DNA from: Bacteroidales bacterium
GTDB lineage: Bacteria; Bacteroidota; Bacteroidia; Bacteroidales; UBA932
DNA: 33,796 nt
Assembly (NCBI GenBank): GCA_017960585.1
Contig: JAGCYX010000085.1
Location: forward strand, 1-33,796
Direction: 5' to 3'
Positions 22,492 through 32,937 of this stretch are shown one piece after another. Position 1 is the stretch's first letter, and every line of letters begins with the position of its first letter. The position numbers and the translations under genes were made by a program. The notes beneath the pieces are model-generated. The model was not told where the DNA came from. It searched no databases and was given only the letters and a program-made list of their open reading frames with translations.

Positions 22492-23959
22492 TCCTTTTAC
22501 CGAGGCTGGACAGGAAGAGGCCCGTCCAGGTGAAGAGGGCGTTGTAGAGGAGGAGTTCGAAGCCGATCTGGTAGCCGTCGAACCAGGCGGCGCTGTGCGT
22601 GGAGAGCACGTAGCAGAAGACCGGGGAGAGCAGGCAGATGAAGGGTACCCAGCGGTCGCGGACCTGCCGGCGGGTGAGGATGCCGAAGAAGAAGAGGCCC
22701 AGCAGGGGACCGTAGGTGTAGCCCGCCACGGTGTAGATGGCGTTGATGACGCTGCCGTCGCGGATGGCCTCGAAGCCCAGGATCACCAGCCCCAGCACCA
22801 CGGCGGCGCATGCGTGGACGCGCCGGCGGGTGCGCAGCAGGCCCGCCTCGTCCTGCCGCGTGTCGGCGTGCAGGAAGTCCACCGTGAAGGTGGTCGTCAG
22901 CGCGGTGAGCGCGGAACCGGAGCTGCTGAAGGCCGACGCCGTGATGCCCAGCACGAAGAGCACGCTGACCACGGGCGGCATCCAGGCGGCGCCGGACGCG
23001 TCCGTGCCGCAGGCGATGGTCGGGAAGAGGTCGTCCGGCCGGGCCACGGAGATGCCGCGCGCCGCGGCGAACTGATAGAGCAGCACGCCGAGGGCGAGGA
23101 AGAGCAGGTTGACCGGAATGAAGGCCGCGCCGTAGCACATCATGTTGCGCTGGCTCGCCCGCAGGGTCTTGCAGGACAGGTTCTTCTGCATCATATCCTG
23201 GTCCATGCCGGTCATCGCCACGGTGGTCAGCGCTCCGGCGGCGAACTGCTTCCAGAACAGGCGCGTGTCCTTCCAGTCGTCGAAGAACCAGATGCGCGCC
23301 ATCCCGCTGTCGCGGATGCTGCCGCACAGGCCCCCGAAATCCAGCCCCATCACCCGTCCGATCTGCACCAGGCAGAGCACCACGACGGTGATCAGCGCGA
23401 GCGTCTGCACCATGTCGGTCCAGACCAGCGTGCGCACCCCGCCGCGGAAGGTGTAGAGCCACACGCAGAACATCGTGGCGGCCACGTTGACCCACATCGG
23501 GATGCCCAGCGGGTCGAAGACGATCAGCTGCAGCACGATGGCGGTCAGGTACATCCGCACCCCGCAGAGCAGGACCTTGGACAGCAGGAAGAACCCGGCC
23601 CCGGCGTAATGGCTCCAGTGCCCGAAACGGTCTTCCAGGTAGATGTACAGGCTGTTCAGGTTGAGGCGGTAATAGAGCGGCAGCAGCACGTAGGCGATGA
23701 CGGCGTAGCCCGCCACGAAGCCCACGGCCATCTGCAGGTAGGACCACTGCGAGGCCGCCACCATGCCCGGCACGGACACGAAGGTGATGCCGGAGATGGA
23801 GGTGCTGACCATCGCCACGGCCACGGCCCACCAGGGCGACTTCCGCCCGCCTCGGAAATAATCGGCGCCGCTGCGCGAACGCCGCGAGATCCACCACCCC
23901 GCGCCGATGACGGCGGCGAGGTAGAGCGCGATGACGAGAAGCAGAAATCCGGGCGGCAT
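22487..23959 (-). CDS. Sodium:solute symporter (SSS family)
   Basis: Encodes 490 residues with about 13 hydrophobic membrane segments. Family marks include 'YFRGGRKSPWWAVAVAMVSTSISGITFVSVPG' (cut here into YFRGGRKSPWWAV and STSISGITFVSVPG), the first helices with the sodium-site serines, 'TGMDQDMMQKNLSCKT' in the middle, and 'SSGSALTALTTTFTVDF'. SSS transporters import sugars, sialic acids, amino acids or vitamins with sodium; the substrate here is not determinable. It converges on susD across a terminator and is divergent from sufB with 65 bases between starts. It has its own exact -7 box and no copy of the 21-bp operator, so adjacency to the hexosamine locus does not prove a shared role, although inner-membrane uptake of the released sugar would otherwise be missing from the locus. 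Confidence 0.9.
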   Translation of the reverse strand: MPPGFLLLVIALYLAAVIGAGWWISRRSRSGADYFRGGRKSPWWAVAVAMVSTSISGITFVSVPGMVAASQWSYLQMAVGFVAGYAVIAYVLLPLYYRLNLNSLYIYLEDRFGHWSHYAGAGFFLLSKVLLCGVRMYLTAIVLQLIVFDPLGIPMWVNVAATMFCVWLYTFRGGVRTLVWTDMVQTLALITVVVLCLVQIGRVMGLDFGGLCGSIRDSGMARIWFFDDWKDTRLFWKQFAAGALTTVAMTGMDQDMMQKNLSCKTLRASQRNMMCYGAAFIPVNLLFLALGVLLYQFAAARGISVARPDDLFPTIACGTDASGAAWMPPVVSVLFVLGITASAFSSSGSALTALTTTFTVDFLHADTRQDEAGLLRTRRRVHACAAVVLGLVILGFEAIRDGSVINAIYTVAGYTYGPLLGLFFFGILTRRQVRDRWVPFICLLSPVFCYVLSTHSAAWFDGYQIGFELLLYNALFTWTGLFLSSLGKRK

Positions 23960-23979
23960 TTTGTTCGCGAATTGTCGCG

Positions 23980-23987
23980 CAAAGATA
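23980..23987 (-). promoter_or_regulatory. -7 box of symporter gene
   Basis: On the minus strand this reads TATCTTTG, an exact box, 20 bases before the ATG at 23959. The divergent sufB promoter lies only 22 bases away, so the two promoters are back to back. Confidence 0.65.
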
Positions 23988-24009
23988 GTGAAAAACGGGA
24001 GAGATTCCG

Positions 24010-24017
24010 TATCTTTG
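24010..24017 (+). promoter_or_regulatory. -7 box of suf operon, near-leaderless
   Basis: TATCTTTG ends only seven bases before the sufB ATG at 24025. In Bacteroidota transcription starts about seven bases after this box, so the mRNA should begin at or next to the start codon. No Fe-S regulator site (IscR- or SufR-like palindrome) was recognised. Confidence 0.65.
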
Positions 24018-24024
24018 TCCGTTC

Positions 24025-25472
<1,448 letters not shown>

Positions 25473-25476
<4 letters not shown>

Positions 25477-26070
25477 GCTGGATCGAAATCATATCGGCCG
25501 TACTGGGCCTGACCTGCGTCTTTCTCGCGGGCCGCAACTCGAAGTACAATTTCTGGGTGGGATACGTCTACAACGTCTTCCTCTTCATACTCTTCTGGCG
25601 GCAGCATCTCTACAGCGCGATGCTGCTCCAGCCCGTGTCTTTCGCCATCAACGCCTTCGGGCACTGGCGCTGGACGCACCCCAAGGCCGAGGAGCGCAGC
25701 GCCTCGGACGAGAACCGGCTCAAGGTGGGCCGCATCACGAAGGAGCAGTGGCCGGGCCTCATCCTGATCGTCTGCGTGTTCGGCGCCGCCTGGGCCATGT
25801 GCCTGGACTGGCTGCCCGTCAAGTGGCCGGACGTCTTCCAGGTGGATCCGTCGCCCTGGCTGGATTCCTACCTGCTGATGTTCACCCTGCTGGCGCAGTA
25901 TCTCAGCGCCCAGAAGTGCTGGGAGTGCTGGATCGTCTGGCTGGTGGTCAACGCCGCCAACATCGTCCTCTACATCACCTCCGGCCTGTACCTGATGCCG
26001 ATTGTCAGCGGCCTGTACCTGGCCAATGGCATCTGGTCGCTCGTGTCCTGGAAAAAACTCTTCAACAAAA

Positions 26071-26078
<8 letters not shown>
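25473..26078 (+). CDS. pnuC: PnuC family nicotinamide riboside (vitamin) transporter
   Basis: Encodes 201 residues with about seven membrane helices. The PnuC signature is clear: '[16 protein letters not shown]' near the N-terminus, '[16 protein letters not shown]' in the middle, and '[16 protein letters not shown]' with '[14 protein letters not shown]' at the end, where Trp and Asn residues line the substrate site. The family takes up nicotinamide riboside (related members thiamine or riboflavin) by facilitated diffusion coupled to intracellular phosphorylation. It overlaps sufB by four bases and sufC by eight, so it is embedded in the Fe-S operon, an arrangement I do not know as standard. 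Nicotinamide riboside is the default substrate; the kinase is not in the window. Confidence 0.88.
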
Positions 26079-26818
<740 letters not shown>

Positions 26819-26826
<8 letters not shown>

Positions 26827-27418
26827 CAACGAGGTATACGTGATCGGACGCGACAGCGCGCCGCAGTATCTCCGGCTGGAAGCCGGGGAGGCCCGCACGC
26901 TGACCCTGGTCATCCCGCCGGGCGTCTCCGAACGCTACGTGATGGAGGTGGACCTCGTGGGCCCCGGCGCCTCGCTGGACCTCGCCGGACTGTACCTGTG
27001 CCCCGCCGACGAGCGGCTGGACCTGCGCCTGCTGGTCCGCCACACGGCGGGCGGCTGCCTCTCGCGCCAGCTCTTCAAAGGCCTCGTGGGCGGCACGGCC
27101 CGCGCGTCCTTCGACGGCCTGGTCTACGTGGCACAGGACGCCCAGAAGACGCAGGCCTATCAGGAGAACCATACCATCCTGCTCTCCGACACGGCCCGGG
27201 TGGAATCCCGGCCGCAGCTGGAGATCTATGCCGACGACGTGCAGTGCTCGCACGGCGCCACGACCGGGTATCTCAATCCCGACGAACTGTTTTACCTGCG
27301 TTCGCGCGGCATCCCCGAAGCGGAGGCGAGGCGGCTCCAGATGGTCGCCTTCCTCGCCCCGGTGCTCCGGCGCCTGCCCGAACCCCTGACCGAAGAAATC
27401 TATGGTTGTTTATCCTAA
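26819..27418 (+). CDS. sufD: Short SufD, Fe-S assembly scaffold partner
   Basis: Encodes 199 residues, less than half of the usual 400-450. What remains is the C-terminal beta-helix and tail: 'ASFDGLVYVAQDAQKTQAYQENHTILLSD', 'PQLEIYADDVQCSHGATTGYLNPDELFYLRSRGI' (each quoted for location; key parts are AQKTQAYQENHTILL and CSHGATTGY). His145 corresponds to the SufD His (E. coli His360) involved in cluster assembly with SufB. The N-terminal helical domain and part of the beta-helix are missing. The reading frame is intact, overlaps sufC by eight bases and starts with ATG, so this is not an annotation truncation; no upstream in-frame extension exists because sufC occupies it. It may be a functional minimal SufD. 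ispE starts 17 bases before its stop. Confidence 0.88.
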
Positions 27419-28157
27419 CGTCAAGCTCAACCTGGGGCTGAGCGTGCTGCGCAAGCGCCAGGACGGCTACCACGACATCGAGACGCTGTTCATCCCGTAC
27501 TTCGGGATGACGGACGAACTGGAAATCGTGAAGTCCGACAAGCTCCGCTTCGTGCCGTCGGAGAACGTGACCTGGGAAGACGACCTGACGCTGCGCGCGT
27601 ACGCCCTGCTGAAGGCCGATTTCGACCTGCCGCCGGTGGAGATCCGCCTGAACAAGCGCTCCGCCGTGGGCGCCGGCCTGGGCGGCGGTTCGGCCGACGC
27701 GGCGTTCACCCTGATGGCGCTGACCAATATGTTCCAGCTGGGCCTGGAGGACTGGCAACTGGCGGACTACGCCGCCTGCCTGGGCTCGGACTGCTCCTTC
27801 TTCATCTACAACCGCCCGATGTTCGGCGAGGGCCGCGGCGACGTCCTGACGGACTACGACATCGACCTGTCGGACTATGAGATCCGCGTGGAAGTTCCTA
27901 AGGGGGTCCACGTGAGCACGAGCGAGGCCTATTCGCGCGTCATTCCGCGCGAGCGGCTGGCCCTGCCGCCCCTGCGCGAGGCGCTCCGCTACCCGGTGGA
28001 GATGTGGCCCGACGTGCTGTTCAACGACTTCGAATCGTCCGTATTCCCGATCTACCCGGCCGTGGAGGCGCTCAAGCAGCGTTTCTACGACGAGGGGGCC
28101 GTGTACGCTTCCATGTCCGGCTCCGGCTCCGCCGTGTTCGGGCTGTTCAGAAAGTGA
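27402..28157 (+). CDS. ispE: 4-diphosphocytidyl-2-C-methyl-D-erythritol kinase IspE
   Basis: Encodes 251 residues, slightly shorter than typical (about 270-290). It phosphorylates CDP-methylerythritol in the MEP isoprenoid pathway. 'VKLNLGLSVLRKRQDGYHDIETLF' at the N-terminus (key parts KLNLGL and DGYHDIETLF) and 'SAVGAGLGGGSADAA' (GHMP kinase ATP loop, about 86-100) are diagnostic; the third GHMP motif is 'ASMSGSGSAVFGLF' at the end. It overlaps sufD by 17 bases. Two later enzymes of the MEP pathway (IspG, IspH) are Fe-S proteins, which may explain the linkage with suf. Confidence 0.95.
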   Translation: MVVYPNVKLNLGLSVLRKRQDGYHDIETLFIPYFGMTDELEIVKSDKLRFVPSENVTWEDDLTLRAYALLKADFDLPPVEIRLNKRSAVGAGLGGGSADAAFTLMALTNMFQLGLEDWQLADYAACLGSDCSFFIYNRPMFGEGRGDVLTDYDIDLSDYEIRVEVPKGVHVSTSEAYSRVIPRERLALPPLREALRYPVEMWPDVLFNDFESSVFPIYPAVEALKQRFYDEGAVYASMSGSGSAVFGLFRK

Positions 28158-28171
28158 GAAATAATGCTATC

Positions 28172-28177
28172 TATTTG
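28172..28177 (+). promoter_or_regulatory. Possible -7 box of DUF975 gene
   Basis: TATTTG in the context TATCTATTTG resembles but does not exactly fit TAnnTTTG. It lies 24 bases before the ATG at 28202 within the 44-base gap after ispE. No terminator precedes it, so the downstream genes could also be read from the suf promoter. Confidence 0.3.
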
Positions 28178-28201
28178 CACAAACGATAACCATTTTCCAT
28201 C

Positions 28202-28855
28202 ATGAGAACGAATCAGGAGTACAAAAATGCTGCGCTGGACCGCCTGCGCGGCAACTGGACGGCACCCGTGATCTCGACGCTGGTGTTCACCGTCATCGCC
28301 CTGTTCTGCTCGACCGGACAGGCGCTTCCCTACATCAAGGCCGACACCGGGATGACCCTCTGGCTCGGCGGAGCCAGTTTCCTGCTGATGGTCTTCGTCG
28401 TGAATCCGCTCATCGTCGGTTACGACAACGCCATGCGTCTCTTCTACGAGCGCGGGGAGGAGGACATCCTGAACAACATGTTCAAGATCGCCACGACCAA
28501 CTACCTGCACAAGGTGCTGGGCATGTTCCTGATGGATCTGAAGGTGTTTCTTTGGACGCTGCTGCTCATCATCCCGGGCATCATCATGACCTTCGCTTAT
28601 GCGATGACGCCGTACATCCTCGAGGAGCATCCCGAGATCGGCGCCTGGGAGGCCAGCACCCGCAGCCGCGAAATGATGAAGGGCCACAAGTTCGACCTCT
28701 TCTGGCTGTACCTGAGCTTCATCGGCTGGGCTATTCTCGGCATCCTGACCTTCGGTATCGGCTATCTCTGGCTGAGCCCGTACGTGAGCTGTTCGGAGAT
28801 CGGCTTCTACAACGACCTGAAAGCGGAGCAGGGCGAACCGGCCGTGACCCCATAA
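28202..28855 (+). CDS. DUF975 family membrane protein
   Basis: Encodes 217 residues with about five hydrophobic segments. 'ALDRLRGNWTAPVISTLVF' at the start, 'PLIVGYDNAMRLFYERGEEDI', 'LLIIPGIIMTFAYAMTPYIL' and the helix 'ASTRSREMMKGHKFDLFWLYLSF' (key part SREMMKGHKFDLFWL) are the known DUF975 pattern. These are integral inner-membrane proteins of unknown function widespread in Firmicutes and Bacteroidota. The next gene begins one base after the stop codon, which suggests coupled translation with the DUF5686 outer-membrane protein. Confidence 0.82.
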   Translation: MRTNQEYKNAALDRLRGNWTAPVISTLVFTVIALFCSTGQALPYIKADTGMTLWLGGASFLLMVFVVNPLIVGYDNAMRLFYERGEEDILNNMFKIATTNYLHKVLGMFLMDLKVFLWTLLLIIPGIIMTFAYAMTPYILEEHPEIGAWEASTRSREMMKGHKFDLFWLYLSFIGWAILGILTFGIGYLWLSPYVSCSEIGFYNDLKAEQGEPAVTP

Positions 28856-28856
28856 A

Positions 28857-31364
28857 GTGAGGCGGGTTGTTCTCATAACCCTTTTTATTCTTTTTTCAGC
28901 ATCCGTCCTGGCCCAGACAACCAAGATCCGGGGCCGGGTGACGGATGCTGAAACGGGGGAGGGTATCCCGTTTGCGGGCGTCTATTTCAAGGATACGCAG
29001 ATCGGGGTGAGCGCCGACATCGACGGCTACTACACCCTGGACACGCGCGACCCGGCCGCGCAGGTGCTGATCTGCCAGATCCTGGGGTATGTGCCCGAAG
29101 AGCGCACGGTCCACGTGGGCGCTTTCAACCAGGTGGACTTCGCTCTCCGCCTGATGGACAACGAGCTCCCCGGCGTGGTCGTGAAGGCGGACAACCGCAA
29201 GATCCGCCGCCTGTTGGACGGCATCGACGGCAATCGCGAGCGCCTGGATCCTGAGTTGCGGCCCGCCTATACCTGCGATGTTTACAGCCGGATGGAACTG
29301 GACCTGACCCACGCCAGGGAACAGCTGAAAGGCAAGCGCTTCCTGCGCGAGCTCGGCTTTATCTTCGACTACATGGACACCTCCGTCGTGTCGGGAGTGC
29401 CCTATCTTCCGGTGATGATCTCCGAGTCGGTGGTCCGCCGGACGCATTCCCTGGATCCGGCCACCGACCGGGAGACCGTGGAGGCCAACCAGATTTCCGG
29501 CATCGATCCCGAGACCAACATCAATCTGCTCAGCCAGTTCACGGGCAGCCTGCATCTCAAGATCAATTTCTACAAGCCGTTCATCAACGCCTTCGGCGTG
29601 GAGTTCCCCTCGCCGATCCAGCGGGGCGGCCTGCTCTATTACAACTACTATGTCGTGGATTCCCTCCAGGTGGACGGACGCAAGACTTATGTCGTGCATT
29701 ACCGTCCGAAGGGCGGCATTTCGTCGCCCGCCTTCGAGGGCGAAATGCGCATAGACGCGGAGGATTTCGCCCTGCGGACCATCCACGCGCGGATGAAGCA
29801 CGGCGGAAATGTCAACTGGCTGCGGGACATCGTGATCGACGCGGATTACGAACGGATGCCGGACAGCACCTGGTTCTATTCGAACGACCGCCTGTATGCG
29901 GACTTTTCGGTGGCCTTGCGCGACTCGTCCAGGATGATGTCCATGCTGGGCACGCGGCAGCTGCATTATTCGAATCCGGACTTCTCGCCGGCGGAAAACC
30001 TTTCCGCCCGGGCGAAGGTGCAGGTGGACCGGGATGCCGGTGTGCGGGGCGAGGAATACTGGGCGCAGGCGCGTCCTTTTGAACTGACCGAGAAGGAGAA
30101 GAACATCTACAAGATGGTGGACGAGATCCAGGACATGCCGATTTATCAGACCTTCTATGACGTGGTCTATACGGCGCTCACGGGCTATCTGGACCTCGGC
30201 CCCGTCGGCTTCGGCCCTTACCACAAGATCATCGGGTTCAACAACCTCGAGGGCTTCCGGCCGCGTCTGGGCATCCACACGACCAAGGAACTCAGCCGGG
30301 AATTCCGCTGGACGGCCTTCATCGCCTACGGCTTCAAGGACAGGATGTTCAAGGGCGGTCTGAGCTATGAACGCATGTTCAGCCGGGAACCGACGCGTAA
30401 ACTGACCCTGGACGCCTCCTACGACGTCTTCCAGATCGGTCGCGGCAAGGGCGAGTTCACCGACGGCAATATTCTGACCTCCCTGCTCGGCAAAGGGGAT
30501 GCGCAGCGGCTCTGTCCGCTGCTGAGCGTCTCCGCCAAATATGAGCACGAGTTCACGCCGGGCTTCAATTTCCAGGCGGATGCCGCGATGAAGCGCTATT
30601 TCGCCAATGCCTATGTGCCGATGTTCAGCCCGGAAGGGCAGCCGGTGCCCTATGTGACCTCCAACGAACTGCACCTGCAGGCACGTTTCTCCCGGGACGA
30701 GACGGTCAACCGCGGCCATTTCATCAAGCGCTCCATCCACACCGTCCACCCCATCCTGACGCTGGAGCTGACAGGCGGCATCCCGGGCCTATTCCCGGGC
30801 GATTCCGGCTTCTTGCGTCCGGAGATTTCGTTGGATTGGAGGGCGCAGCTGCCCCCGTTGGGTTTGACCAAGCTGCACGTCAACACCGGAACGATTCTGG
30901 GACAGGTTCCCTACCCGCTGCTGCACGTCCACGAGGGCAACGGCACGTATGTGCTGGACAAGACTGCCTTCTCGTGCATGGACTTCTTCGAATTTGTCTC
31001 CGACACCTGGGTGAGCGTATTCTGGAACCACAATTTCAACGGCTTCTTCCTGGGCAAGATTCCGCTGCTGCGCAAGCTCAACCTGCGCGAGGAATTCACC
31101 TTCAAGGCGGCCTACGGCACGCTGCGCGACAGGAACAACCCGGACGTGCCGGGTTCGGGGGCGCCCATGGCCTTCCCGGCCGGAATGAAGACGCTCGGCG
31201 GCGTGCCTTATGTGGAAGTCGGCGCCGGCGTCTCCAACATCCTGCGTTTCCTGCGCGTGGACTGCTTCTGGCGCCTGACGCACCGGGAGCATGAAGTGGC
31301 GGGGGAGATGGTTCCGGTGCCGCATCTGTTCTCGGTGACGGTCGGCGCGGAGTTCCGCTTCTGA
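28857..31364 (+). CDS. DUF5686 outer-membrane protein with carboxypeptidase-like regulatory domain
   Basis: Encodes 835 residues from a GTG start one base after the preceding stop. Signal peptide about 1-20 (ending SVLAQ). Residues of about 22-100 form the carboxypeptidase-regulatory-like beta-sandwich ('IRGRVTDAETGEGIPFAGV', 'VSADIDGYYTL') found at the front of many Bacteroidota outer-membrane proteins. The body matches DUF5686: a conserved central region ('SGIDPETNINLLSQFTGSL', 'INFYKPFINAF', 'YYNYYVVDSLQVDGRKTYVV') and a C-terminal barrel ending in 'FSVTVGAEFRF' with a terminal Phe. There is no SusC plug signature and no SusD partner, so it is not a Sus transporter. Function unknown. Stated start: no ATG precedes the signal peptide, whereas the GTG is ideally placed. 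Confidence 0.83.
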   Translation: MRRVVLITLFILFSASVLAQTTKIRGRVTDAETGEGIPFAGVYFKDTQIGVSADIDGYYTLDTRDPAAQVLICQILGYVPEERTVHVGAFNQVDFALRLMDNELPGVVVKADNRKIRRLLDGIDGNRERLDPELRPAYTCDVYSRMELDLTHAREQLKGKRFLRELGFIFDYMDTSVVSGVPYLPVMISESVVRRTHSLDPATDRETVEANQISGIDPETNINLLSQFTGSLHLKINFYKPFINAFGVEFPSPIQRGGLLYYNYYVVDSLQVDGRKTYVVHYRPKGGISSPAFEGEMRIDAEDFALRTIHARMKHGGNVNWLRDIVIDADYERMPDSTWFYSNDRLYADFSVALRDSSRMMSMLGTRQLHYSNPDFSPAENLSARAKVQVDRDAGVRGEEYWAQARPFELTEKEKNIYKMVDEIQDMPIYQTFYDVVYTALTGYLDLGPVGFGPYHKIIGFNNLEGFRPRLGIHTTKELSREFRWTAFIAYGFKDRMFKGGLSYERMFSREPTRKLTLDASYDVFQIGRGKGEFTDGNILTSLLGKGDAQRLCPLLSVSAKYEHEFTPGFNFQADAAMKRYFANAYVPMFSPEGQPVPYVTSNELHLQARFSRDETVNRGHFIKRSIHTVHPILTLELTGGIPGLFPGDSGFLRPEISLDWRAQLPPLGLTKLHVNTGTILGQVPYPLLHVHEGNGTYVLDKTAFSCMDFFEFVSDTWVSVFWNHNFNGFFLGKIPLLRKLNLREEFTFKAAYGTLRDRNNPDVPGSGAPMAFPAGMKTLGGVPYVEVGAGVSNILRFLRVDCFWRLTHREHEVAGEMVPVPHLFSVTVGAEFRF

Positions 31365-31386
31365 CCGGAAAGGATAAAAAAGTTGT

Positions 31387-31394
31387 TATCTTTG
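31387..31394 (+). promoter_or_regulatory. -7 box of flippase gene, leaderless arrangement
   Basis: TATCTTTG is an exact box that ends only four bases before the ATG at 31399. With transcription starting about seven bases after the box, the mRNA would begin at the start codon or within it. Confidence 0.6.
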
Positions 31395-31398
31395 CAGC

Positions 31399-32937
31399 AT
31401 GACCCCGACGGCAGGACAACTTTCGGAAAACAGCAGGAGATTGGCACGCAATACGCTCCTGCTTTATTTCCGTATGTTCCTGCTGCTGCTCATCGGCCTG
31501 TTCACCTCGCGCGTGGTGCTCCGGACCCTGGGCGTGGACGACTACGGCGTCTACAACGTCGTGGGGGGCGTGGTGACGGTGTTCACCTTCCTCACGAGTT
31601 CCATTTCCGCGGCCATCAGCCGCTATCTGGCCGTCGGGCTGGGCAAGGGCGACCCCGCGCAGCTGCGCCGCATCTTCTCCACCGGCGTGCTGATCCAGCT
31701 GGGGCTGTCGCTGGTGCTGGTGCTGCTCGTAGAGACGGCCGGCCTGTGGTGGGTGAACCACAAACTGGTCATCCCGGACGGCCGTCTGGAGGCCGCCCGC
31801 TGGGTGCTGCAGTGCTCGCTGGGCGTGCTGGTGGCGTCGCTGCTGGCCGTGCCCTACAACGCCGCCATCATCGCGCACGAGCGGATGTCGGCTTTCGCCG
31901 TGATCAGCCTCGGCGAGGCGCTGCTCAAGCTGGGCGTCGCACTGCTGCTCCTCCTTTCTCCCTTTGATAAACTGATCAGCTATGCCGTGCTGATGCTGGC
32001 CGTGGCCGTGCTGGTGCGGGTCGCCTACGGGCTCTACTGCCGGCACTTCTTCGCGGAGACGCGCGGCCGCCTGGTCTACGACGGGGCGCTGACGCGCGAA
32101 ATGACCGCCTTCGCGGGCTGGAGCTTCTTCGGCTCGAGCGGCTATGTGCTGAACACGCAGGGCGCCGGGCAGGTGGTCAACCTGTTCTTCGGCGTGGCAG
32201 TGAACGCCGCCCGGGGCGTGGCCCTGCAGGTGGAGAACACAGTCAAGCAGTTCGTGTCCAATTTCCTGACCGCCCTGAATCCGCAGATCACGAAATCCTG
32301 GGCGGCAGGGGACCGCGACTACTGCTTCGAACTGGTGCGCAAGGGCGCCAAATACGCCTGGCTCGTGATCCTGGCCTGCTTCATCCCCATCTTCGGCGAG
32401 GCCGAGCTGCTGCTGGATGTCTGGCTGGGTCCCGATAAGGTGCCGCCGTACGCGCCCGCCTTCGTGCGGCTCGCGCTGGTGGGCCTGCTGGTGGACCTGG
32501 CGGGCAACTCTCTGCATACGCTGGTGCAGGCGAACGGGCGCGTGAAGCGCTTCTACCTGATCACCGGCCTGACCTCCTATCTGGGCCTGCCGCTGACCTG
32601 GCTCTGCTTCAAGCTGGGCGCAAGTCCGGCCTGGGCGTATCTCGTGTTCATCGCGGTCTATTTCGCGGTGTTCGTGGAGCGCATCGTGCTGGTGCACGCG
32701 CTGACGGATTTCCCGCTGAAGCCCTATCTGCGCCTGCTGGCGCTGCTGTCGGTCGCGAGCATCGCCTCGCTGCTGCCCTTCGTGATCTGCCGCCTGCTGG
32801 ACTGGGCGCCGCTCTGGCGCCTGCTGGTCGGCACGCTGCTGGGCTGGGCGACGGTGGCGCATTTCCTCTGGCACCAGCTGCTGACGGAAGGGGAGGAAGC
32901 CTGGCTGCGGCGTAAATTAACGCGGAAGAATGGATAG
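31399..32937 (+). CDS. MOP superfamily lipid-linked polysaccharide flippase (Wzx-like)
   Basis: Encodes 512 residues with 12-14 membrane helices. 'NTLLLYFRMFLLLLIGLFTSRVVL' followed by 'LGVDDYGVYNVVGGVV' is the usual opening of oligosaccharide flippases in Bacteroidota; 'FAGWSFFGSSGYVLNTQGAGQVVNLFFG' begins the second half (key part AGWSFFGSSGYVLNTQG), and 'NPQITKSWAAGD' follows. Such proteins turn undecaprenyl-linked oligosaccharides across the inner membrane for capsule or O-antigen synthesis. The first-strand start follows a -7 box at four bases; alternatively the next in-frame start would cut the first helix. The DUF616 gene overlaps its end by eight bases. No Wzy polymerase or other glycosyltransferases are nearby. 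Confidence 0.85.
   Translation: MTPTAGQLSENSRRLARNTLLLYFRMFLLLLIGLFTSRVVLRTLGVDDYGVYNVVGGVVTVFTFLTSSISAAISRYLAVGLGKGDPAQLRRIFSTGVLIQLGLSLVLVLLVETAGLWWVNHKLVIPDGRLEAARWVLQCSLGVLVASLLAVPYNAAIIAHERMSAFAVISLGEALLKLGVALLLLLSPFDKLISYAVLMLAVAVLVRVAYGLYCRHFFAETRGRLVYDGALTREMTAFAGWSFFGSSGYVLNTQGAGQVVNLFFGVAVNAARGVALQVENTVKQFVSNFLTALNPQITKSWAAGDRDYCFELVRKGAKYAWLVILACFIPIFGEAELLLDVWLGPDKVPPYAPAFVRLALVGLLVDLAGNSLHTLVQANGRVKRFYLITGLTSYLGLPLTWLCFKLGASPAWAYLVFIAVYFAVFVERIVLVHALTDFPLKPYLRLLALLSVASIASLLPFVICRLLDWAPLWRLLVGTLLGWATVAHFLWHQLLTEGEEAWLRRKLTRKNG

Noticed and set aside
23965..23983. GCGCAAA and CGCGAATTGT sequences before the symporter and sufB
   Set aside because: They resemble parts of the operator but are not 21 bp apart and overlap the -7 box of the symporter, so no regulon membership is claimed.
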